The notes beneath the pieces were generated by a model. The model did no database searches and had not been told where the DNA came from. It was given only the letters and a program-made list of their open reading frames with translations. The position numbers and the translations under genes are program-made. Shown in pieces: positions 27,747 through 32,978 of a stretch of DNA of 34,913 bases. Every line of letters starts with the position of its first letter. The first letter of the stretch is position 1. Source of the DNA: Lachnospiraceae bacterium (GTDB lineage Bacteria > Bacillota_A > Clostridia > Lachnospirales > Lachnospiraceae); assembly GCA_017996675.1 (NCBI GenBank), contig JAGOGN010000002.1:1-34913 (forward strand), given 5' to 3'.

Positions 27747-27785
27747 AATCCTGTGCAAGAGTGTTCTTGACAGGGTTCTATTTTT
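27745..27785 (+). terminator. Intrinsic terminator after the esterase gene
   Basis: Arms AGAATCCTGT and ACAGGGTTCT (one G-T pair) continue, past a bulged G, into CAAGA and TCTTG around a GTGT loop. ATTTTT follows. The stem starts at the stop codon. Its right arm contains TTGACA, the -35 box of the next gene's promoter. Confidence 0.85.
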
Positions 27786-27795
27786 ATTGTAAAAT
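27767..27795 (+). promoter_or_regulatory. Promoter of marR-degV, embedded in the upstream terminator
   Basis: TTGACA (27767-27772) and TAAAAT (27790-27795) are 17 bases apart. The -35 is the distal arm of the esterase terminator stem. Transcription would start near 27802, upstream of a palindrome and the MarR start. Confidence 0.78.
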
Positions 27796-27810
27796 ATTTT
27801 TAACTTAAAA

Positions 27811-27824
27811 CTATTTTAAAATAG
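27811..27824. promoter_or_regulatory. Palindromic operator candidate in the marR leader
   Basis: CTATTTTAAAATAG is a perfect 14-base palindrome. It lies between the predicted transcription start and the start codon, and it overlaps the GAGG ribosome site (27823-27826). MarR proteins usually bind such palindromes at their own promoters, so autorepression is likely but not proven. Confidence 0.6.
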
Positions 27825-27834
27825 AGGTAATTAA

Positions 27835-28299
27835 ATGAAAGAGCAATTAAACTTGTTTTTTGTATCTACGTTTGATCGAATTTTAGCATTGGAAGAGGAA
27901 ACGTTACACAGAAGTCCTTTTACGAATTTATCCGTAAGGGAATACCATGTTTTAGATGGCGTTTTTGAGATGGAGAAAGTGGAACGAAATACCATGTCGG
28001 GTATCGCGAATAAATTAGGTATTTCCATAGGAGCGCTTACAACGGCAATGAATACTTTGGTGAAGAAAGAATATGTATGCAGATCGTATCCGAAGGAAGA
28101 TCGAAGATTGGTCAAGATTTGCTTAACAGACATGGGAGTTCGTGCAAACGAAGTGCATCAATTATTTCATCGCACATTAATTGAATATGTCAGCGCAGCT
28201 ATGAAGGAAGAAGAAATAGAAACTTTGGCAACATCATTAAAAAAAATAAATGATTTTTTGAAAGGAATGGAAAATAATGATACGAATCATAACAGATAG
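27835..28299 (+). CDS. MarR-family transcriptional regulator, FabT-like
   Basis: A 154-residue winged-helix repressor. The recognition region runs SGIANKLGISIGALTTAMNTLVKKEYV and the wing is PKEDRRLVKICLTDMG, with the conserved Asp-Arg-Arg. The N-terminal pattern (FDRILALEEETL, then FTNLSVREYHVLD) resembles FabT, which represses fatty acid synthesis genes in Lactobacillales. That match is from memory and not a search. The downstream DegV gene, a fatty-acid-binding type, overlaps it by 23 bases. GAGG precedes the ATG by 8 bases. No fab genes are in the window, so regulated targets beyond its own operon would lie elsewhere. Confidence 0.88.
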   Translation: MKEQLNLFFVSTFDRILALEEETLHRSPFTNLSVREYHVLDGVFEMEKVERNTMSGIANKLGISIGALTTAMNTLVKKEYVCRSYPKEDRRLVKICLTDMGVRANEVHQLFHRTLIEYVSAAMKEEEIETLATSLKKINDFLKGMENNDTNHNR

Positions 28300-29095
28300 T
28301 ACCTGCGATTTGCCTATTCAGGATTTGGAATTAGAGGGCGTGAGTGTTTTATCGCTGACTGTACAATTTGGAGAAGAGCAGTATAAGGATAAAAGGGAAT
28401 TAAGCAATGAAGATTTTTATGAAAAATTAAAGAATAGTGAAGTGTTGCCAACAACATCTTTGCTAAATCCTCAAGATTTTTTGGACTGTTTTGAACAGTT
28501 TCCAGAAGAGGAATTGGTGGTAATCACTTTATCTGGAGTATTGAGTGGAACTTATCAGTCTGCTTGCATTGCAAAACAAACCTTAGAAAGAGATAACATC
28601 TACATTGTCGACAGTAAAAGTACCTCGATCGGTCTTGGACTTTTGGTTCAAAAAGCGATTCAGCATCGCAAAGAGGTGAACAATGCGAAAGAGTTGGCAG
28701 AAATTTTGACAAAGGAGCGCGAAAATATTCGAATTGTTGCAGCGATTGATACCTTAGAATATCTGATTAAAGGTGGAAGACTGGGGAAGACTGCAGGTGC
28801 ACTTGGAAAAGTACTTCAGCTAAAACCGGTCATTACATTAGAAGAGGGAAAGATCGTTGTAATCGGAAAACATAGAGGAATGAAGAGAGCGTTGAATGAA
28901 ATTTTGGCGATGTTTGAGAGAGATTTGGATCATATGGATTCAGTTGTGTTATTTGCACATGGCAGTGATTTGTCAGCTGGAATGCAACTTCAGACGTTGT
29001 TAACACATGAGGGACAGCAATACTGTATCGGTAGTGTTGTGGGAACACATGTAGGCCCTGGCGCAGTTGCAGTGGCATATTTATTGAAAGGCTAA
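28277..29095 (+). CDS. DegV family protein (FakB-type fatty acid binding), copy 1
   Basis: A 272-residue cytosolic DegV-fold protein. DegV/FakB proteins hold a fatty acid that the FakA kinase phosphorylates to acyl-phosphate, feeding lipid synthesis. Signatures seen are ITDSTCDLP at the N terminus, TTSLLNPQDF (phosphate/acyl-head contact region), LSGVLSGTYQSA, VDSKSTSIGLG, LIKGGRLGKTAGALG, LQLKPVITLEEG and the C-terminal THVGPGAVAVAY. The start lies within marR, so the pair is translationally coupled. Only about 31% of positions look alike by eye with the second DegV, so it is not a recent duplication; that figure is a rough impression. No fakA kinase gene is in the window. Confidence 0.92.
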   Translation: MIRIITDSTCDLPIQDLELEGVSVLSLTVQFGEEQYKDKRELSNEDFYEKLKNSEVLPTTSLLNPQDFLDCFEQFPEEELVVITLSGVLSGTYQSACIAKQTLERDNIYIVDSKSTSIGLGLLVQKAIQHRKEVNNAKELAEILTKERENIRIVAAIDTLEYLIKGGRLGKTAGALGKVLQLKPVITLEEGKIVVIGKHRGMKRALNEILAMFERDLDHMDSVVLFAHGSDLSAGMQLQTLLTHEGQQYCIGSVVGTHVGPGAVAVAYLLKG

Positions 29096-29106
29096 TTTGT
29101 ATTTAC

Positions 29107-29135
29107 TTGTGAATTTATGGTTAATGTGTTAGTAT
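29107..29135 (+). promoter_or_regulatory. Possible promoter of the second degV gene
   Basis: TTGTGA (29107-29112) and TAGTAT (29130-29135) are 17 bases apart in the 75-base gap between the two degV genes. The match is moderate. Without it, the second degV would depend on read-through from marR. Confidence 0.5.
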
Positions 29136-29170
29136 AAATTAACAATCACGTGTGAGTGGAGGTACAATTA

Positions 29171-30043
29171 GTGGGAAGAATAGCAATTGCTACTGACAGT
29201 AATAGTGGGATTACTCAGTCAGAAGCAAGGGACTTAGGTATTTACGTGATACCTATGCCCTTTTATAGTAATGGAAAGACTTTTTTTGAAGAAATAGATC
29301 TTTCTCAAGAAGAGTTTTATGATCTTTTACAGAATGGAACAGATATTTCGACATCTATGCCGATAGTGGGAGATGTGATGTCTTTTTGGGAAGGATTATT
29401 AAAAGAGTATGACGAAGTGCTTTATATTCCAATGTCAAGCGGGCTGAGCAGTTCTTGCGAAACAGCAACGATGTTGGCAGCCGAGTATAATGGTAAAGTT
29501 CAGGTTGTTAATAATCAGAGAATATCGGTGACGATGCGTCAATCAGTCCTAGATGCCATTCAACTAGCGTCTCAGGGAATGAACGCTTTGGAAGTGAAAG
29601 AATTTTTAGAAAAGACGAAGTTTGAATCTAGTATTTATATTATGGTTGATACGATGACTTATCTAAAAAGAGGAGGACGTGTTACTCCAACTGCAGCTGC
29701 ACTGGGAACGTTATTGAAAATCAAACCAGTTCTGCAGATTCAAGGTGAGAAGCTTGATTTATACGGCAAAGCAAGGACATTGAAACAAGGGAAATCAATG
29801 ATGACGAAACAGATTGCAGAGGATTTTGTAGATCGCTTTTATACACCAGACGGAAGTCAGATGAATATTGCGGTTGCTTATACCAAGAATATTGAACCAG
29901 CTCTTGAATTTAAAGCTGAACTGCAACAAATTTACCCAAATCATGAAATCCTTGTAAGACCACTGTCTCTTAGCATTTCATGTCATATTGGTCCAGGTTC
30001 ATTAGCTGTTGCATGTACAAAGAAAATTGAGTATTTAAAGTAA
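29171..30043 (+). CDS. DegV family protein (FakB-type fatty acid binding), copy 2
   Basis: A 290-residue DegV-fold protein. I choose GTG 29171 as start, not the GTG at 29156, because GGAGG (29158-29162) then lies 8 bases upstream and the protein begins directly with the family strand MGRIAIATDSNSG. Motifs are TSMPIVGDVMSFW, IPMSSGLSSSCETA, LKRGGRVTPTAAALG, LKIKPVLQIQGEKL and CHIGPGSLAVAC. It differs from copy 1 in the acyl-pocket segments, so the two may prefer different fatty acids (saturated versus unsaturated, as known for FakB1/FakB2); which is which cannot be told here. A terminator follows. Confidence 0.92.
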   Translation: MGRIAIATDSNSGITQSEARDLGIYVIPMPFYSNGKTFFEEIDLSQEEFYDLLQNGTDISTSMPIVGDVMSFWEGLLKEYDEVLYIPMSSGLSSSCETATMLAAEYNGKVQVVNNQRISVTMRQSVLDAIQLASQGMNALEVKEFLEKTKFESSIYIMVDTMTYLKRGGRVTPTAAALGTLLKIKPVLQIQGEKLDLYGKARTLKQGKSMMTKQIAEDFVDRFYTPDGSQMNIAVAYTKNIEPALEFKAELQQIYPNHEILVRPLSLSISCHIGPGSLAVACTKKIEYLK

Positions 30044-30053
30044 CAGGAATATG

Positions 30054-30085
30054 CAAGAGCGCGAAAGAGCGTTCTTGTTTTTTTT
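30054..30085 (+). terminator. Intrinsic terminator after the second degV
   Basis: Arms CAAGAGCGC and GCGTTCTTG (one G-T pair) enclose GAAAGA, followed by eight T's. It separates the degV genes from the LysR gene. Confidence 0.93.
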
Positions 30086-30099
30086 CTAAGGAGGTTTTT

Positions 30100-30990
30100 A
30101 TGGACGTTAATCTGGAATACTATAAAATATTTTATTATGTCGGGAAATTAGGAAGTATTACCCATGCGGCAGAAACGCTTCATTTATCACAGCCTGCGGT
30201 AAGTCAAGGGATAAAAAATCTAGAAAAAGCTTTAGGAAGTCCTGTTTTTGTGCGAGTTGGAAAAGGAGTACGCCTGACAATGGAGGGGCAAATACTCTAT
30301 CAGTATATATCTGCAGCTTATGAAGAAATATTAATGGGGGAACGAAAATTTAGGCAAATGCAGAATTTGGAGACCGGAGAAATTCGAATAGGAGCATCTG
30401 ATATGACATTACGTTATTTTATTTTGCCTTTTTTGGAAATTTTCCATGAGCGGTTTCCGAATATAAAGATTTCAGTTACCAATGCTCCAACCCCAGAAAC
30501 CTTAAAAAACATGCAGGCCGGAAAAATTGATTTTGGTGTTATCAGCGCTCCTTTTCAAATCCAGGAATCCTATCAGATCCAGACCGTGCGAAAGATTCGT
30601 GATGTTTTTGTGGTAGGAGAAAAATATAGAGAGTATGCAGACCGGCAAATGGATTTTAAAGATTTATTAAAGATTCCGTATGTTTGCCTGGAGGGACAGA
30701 CTTCAACTAAAAAATATGTAACTTCTTATTTAAAGGAACGAGATGTGGTATTGCAACCAGAGTTGGAATTAGCAAATAGTGATATGTTAGTTTCTTTTGT
30801 ACAAAAAGGCTTTGGAGTCGCAAATATTGTAGAGGACTTTATTTTGGAAGGTGAGCATAAAAATTTACTCTTTCGATTACAATTTCCGGAAACCATTCCA
30901 GAGCGGGAAATATGCGTGGTGTATGATAAAAAATATCCACTATCTGCTTCGGCAAAAAAAATGCTGGAAGTCATGCAAAAAAAGATATAA
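30100..30990 (+). CDS. LysR-family transcriptional regulator
   Basis: A 296-residue LTTR of normal length. The N-terminal helix-turn-helix is LGSITHAAETLHLSQPAVSQGIKNLE, followed by the linker helix to about residue 90. The effector domain starts GEIRIGASDMTLRYFILPFLE and shows the usual two-lobed pattern (FGVISAPF, VQKGFGVANIVEDFI). Strong AAGGAGG precedes the start. It stands alone after the degV terminator and before purA, with no divergent partner gene, so its target and inducer are unknown. No clear terminator separates it from purA, but purA has its own promoter. Confidence 0.93.
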   Translation: MDVNLEYYKIFYYVGKLGSITHAAETLHLSQPAVSQGIKNLEKALGSPVFVRVGKGVRLTMEGQILYQYISAAYEEILMGERKFRQMQNLETGEIRIGASDMTLRYFILPFLEIFHERFPNIKISVTNAPTPETLKNMQAGKIDFGVISAPFQIQESYQIQTVRKIRDVFVVGEKYREYADRQMDFKDLLKIPYVCLEGQTSTKKYVTSYLKERDVVLQPELELANSDMLVSFVQKGFGVANIVEDFILEGEHKNLLFRLQFPETIPEREICVVYDKKYPLSASAKKMLEVMQKKI

Positions 30991-31021
30991 CTAAAACTTA
31001 TTTCAAGTATAACAAACATTG

Positions 31022-31068
31022 AGTTTACTTATAATACTTTATCGGATATAATAAATCAGTAAACTGAT
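31022..31068 (+). promoter_or_regulatory. purA promoter flanked by inverted AGTTTACT motifs
   Basis: The promoter is TTTACT (31024-31029), 17 bases, TATAAT (31047-31052). AGTTTACT (31022-31029) recurs inverted as AGTAAACT (31058-31065), and the second copy lies in a hairpin-forming ATCAGT/ACTGAT palindrome (31055-31068). The two exact half-sites bracket the -10 region, which suggests a repressor or looping site. A second TATAAT at 31030-31035 lacks a proper -35. Confidence 0.7.
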
Positions 31069-31097
31069 GAGAAACAGTTGAAAAGGAGGACTTTCAG

Positions 31098-32384
31098 ATG
31101 GTTAAGGCAGTCGTTGGAGCAAATTGGGGAGATGAAGGAAAAGGAAAGATTACGGATATGCTTGCAAAAGAGGCAGATATTATCATTCGTTATCAGGGTG
31201 GTGCCAATGCGGGACACACAATAGTAAATGAATATGGTAAATTTGCATTACATACATTACCGTCAGGCGTATTCTATAAACATACAACAAGCATCATTGG
31301 AAATGGAGTTGCACTAAATATTCCAGTTTTATTTAAAGAAGTACAGTCGATTGTAGACAGAGGAGTTCCAATGCCAAATTTATTGGTATCGGATCGTGCT
31401 CAAATCGTAATGTCCTATCATATTAATTTTGATGCATACGAAGAAGAAAGACTTGCTGGAAAATCTTTTGGCTCAACAAAATCGGGTATTGCACCTTTTT
31501 ACTCAGACAAATATGCAAAAATTGGATTCCAGGTGAGTGAACTTTTTGACACAGATGAAGAAGCATTAGCAGAAAAAGTGGAAAGAATCTGTGAATTAAA
31601 AAATGTAATGTTAGAACATCTTTATCATAAACCTGTTTTGAACAAAGAAGAAATTTTAGCGGAATTACGTGAGTATAAAAAGATGGTAGAACCATTTGTT
31701 TGTGATGTATCTTCTTATTTAAACAAGGCAATCAGCGAAGGAAAGAATATTCTTTTAGAAGGTCAGTTAGGCACTTTGAAAGATACAGACCATGGTATTT
31801 ATCCAATGGTTACTTCTTCTTCTACATTGGCGGCATTTGGCGCAATTGGTGCAGGAATTCCACCATATGAAATCAAAGAAATCGTGACAGTTTGTAAAGC
31901 ATATTCTTCAGCAGTAGGCGCTGGTGAATTCGTAAGCGAGATTTTTGGCGAAGAAGCGGATGAACTACGCAGAAGAGGCGGAGACGGCGGAGAATTTGGC
32001 GCAACAACAGGAAGACCACGTAGAATGGGATGGTTTGACGTTGTAGCAAGCAAGTATGGATGTCGTTTGCAGGGAACAACGGATGTTGCTTTTACAGTGC
32101 TAGATGTACTTGGTTATTTAGATGAAATTCCAGTATGCGTTGCATATGAAATTGATGGAGAAATTACAACAGAGTTCCCTAATACTGTAAAACTCAAAAA
32201 AGCAAAACCGGTTATTGAAGTTTTAAAAGGATGGAGAACGGATATTCGTGGAATTCACAAATATGAAGATCTTCCAGAAGAATGTAAAGAATATATAGAA
32301 TTTGTAGAAAAGAAAATTGGATATCCAATTACCATGGTTAGTAACGGACCAGGAAGAGATGACATTATTTATCGTAATCGGTAA
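31098..32384 (+). CDS. purA: Adenylosuccinate synthetase
   Basis: Joins IMP and aspartate with GTP to give adenylosuccinate, the first committed step to AMP. The protein has 428 residues, the family's normal length. The P-loop region is GANWGDEGKGK (Asp12 is the catalytic base), then YQGGANAGHTIV (His40). STKSGIAPFYSDK, LEGQLGTLKDTDHGIYPMVTSSS, TGRPRRMGWFDVVA and the C-terminal guanine-binding VSNGPGRDD complete the set. GTLKDTDHGIYPMVTSSS replaces the usual GTxLDIDxGTYPFVTSSN, a variant loop. AAGGAGG precedes the start by 9 bases. It ends in a double hairpin. Confidence 0.96.
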   Translation: MVKAVVGANWGDEGKGKITDMLAKEADIIIRYQGGANAGHTIVNEYGKFALHTLPSGVFYKHTTSIIGNGVALNIPVLFKEVQSIVDRGVPMPNLLVSDRAQIVMSYHINFDAYEEERLAGKSFGSTKSGIAPFYSDKYAKIGFQVSELFDTDEEALAEKVERICELKNVMLEHLYHKPVLNKEEILAELREYKKMVEPFVCDVSSYLNKAISEGKNILLEGQLGTLKDTDHGIYPMVTSSSTLAAFGAIGAGIPPYEIKEIVTVCKAYSSAVGAGEFVSEIFGEEADELRRRGGDGGEFGATTGRPRRMGWFDVVASKYGCRLQGTTDVAFTVLDVLGYLDEIPVCVAYEIDGEITTEFPNTVKLKKAKPVIEVLKGWRTDIRGIHKYEDLPEECKEYIEFVEKKIGYPITMVSNGPGRDDIIYRNR

Positions 32385-32425
32385 GAAGAAATGAACGGCT
32401 ATCGTTCGATTTTAATAAAAAAAAT

Positions 32426-32467
32426 AATCTGGACATGATTGTAGAAATCATGATCCAGATTTTTTTT
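32426..32467. terminator. Bidirectional terminator after purA
   Basis: AATCTGGA and TCCAGATT pair outside, CATGATT and AATCATG inside, with one bulged A and a GTAGA loop. T's follow on the + strand and A's precede it. A small GAACG/CGTTC hairpin lies just upstream (32393-32407). It serves purA and the convergent small gene. Confidence 0.93.
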
Positions 32468-32684
32468 AATTAATTCTGTTTTCTTCGTTTCTTTTCTTGA
32501 TTTGCTGATAAACAAAAGTATAAATCCACAGTAAAACAGGAATCACTACAGTTGCATAAATACTAGCCATCAAAAAATCAAAAAAATATTTTGAACTTAA
32601 TATGGCCATTAGAATAGTAGTGCAATACATCCCGATTAATAAAATGACGCCCAAGAGGGCTATGATTTGTTTAATTTTTTTCAT
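32466..32684 (-). CDS. Small membrane protein of unknown function (72 residues)
   Basis: A 72-residue protein with two hydrophobic helices (ALLGVILLIGMYCTTILMAIL and FLMASIYATVVIPVLLWIYTFVY), a basic start MKKIKQ and a charged tail KKRNEEN. I take the start at 32684 because GAGGAG stands 8 bases upstream and the predicted transcript begins near 32700, downstream of any longer open frame. I do not recognise the family. It converges on purA. No partner gene lies beside it on the same strand. Confidence 0.75.
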   Translation of the reverse strand: MKKIKQIIALLGVILLIGMYCTTILMAILSSKYFFDFLMASIYATVVIPVLLWIYTFVYQQIKKRNEENRIN

Positions 32685-32706
32685 TTGAATTCTCCTCGCA
32701 AATGAA

Positions 32707-32735
32707 AGTATAACTGATATCTTGTGCTGAGTCAA
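32707..32735 (-). promoter_or_regulatory. Promoter of the small membrane protein gene
   Basis: On the - strand TTGACT (32735-32730) and TATACT (32712-32707) are 17 bases apart. Transcription would start about 15 bases before the ATG, just upstream of the GAGGAG site, which supports the gene and its short start. Confidence 0.85.
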
Positions 32736-32808
32736 CAAGGAGACATAATTGTGGTCGCATTAAATGTTATTCAGTGACGCGATATTAGTTGTGTGACGAC
32801 TTAATGGA

Positions 32809-32891
32809 ATATAGTACAAAAGTACTATATGTTTATAGACATATTCAAATTATATACAGAGTTTGCAATATATAATAAAAATTATAGCAAA
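32809..32891. other. Two hairpin-forming inverted repeats upstream of the S8 protease
   Basis: ATATAGTAC and GTACTATAT (32809-32830) form a perfect nine-base inverted repeat around AAAA. Downstream, TTTGC plus TATAAT pair with ATTATA plus GCAAA (32862-32891) around AAAA, with an AATA bulge. The DNA is very AT-rich. They lie upstream of the protease promoter and could be operators; no T run after them indicates termination. Confidence 0.55.
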
Positions 32892-32924
32892 TTGACTTTT
32901 CTTTTTCAAAATTGATGGTATAAT
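32892..32924 (+). promoter_or_regulatory. Possible extended -10 promoter of the S8 protease gene
   Basis: TATAAT (32919-32924) is preceded by TG one base away, an extended -10. TTGACT (32892-32897) is 21 bases upstream, too far for a standard -35, so the extended -10 would carry the activity. Confidence 0.55.
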
Positions 32925-32978
32925 AATTATGTCTTCAAATGTGAAAAGAATGTGAAAAATTAGAAAGGCGGAATCGTA

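Noticed and set aside
29156..29170. GTG 29156 as start of the second DegV
   Set aside because: The GGAGG site falls after it, so GTG 29171 is the initiator.
32685..32738. Longer reading frame for the small membrane protein
   Set aside because: The - strand promoter at 32707-32735 lies inside it, so it would not be transcribed in full.
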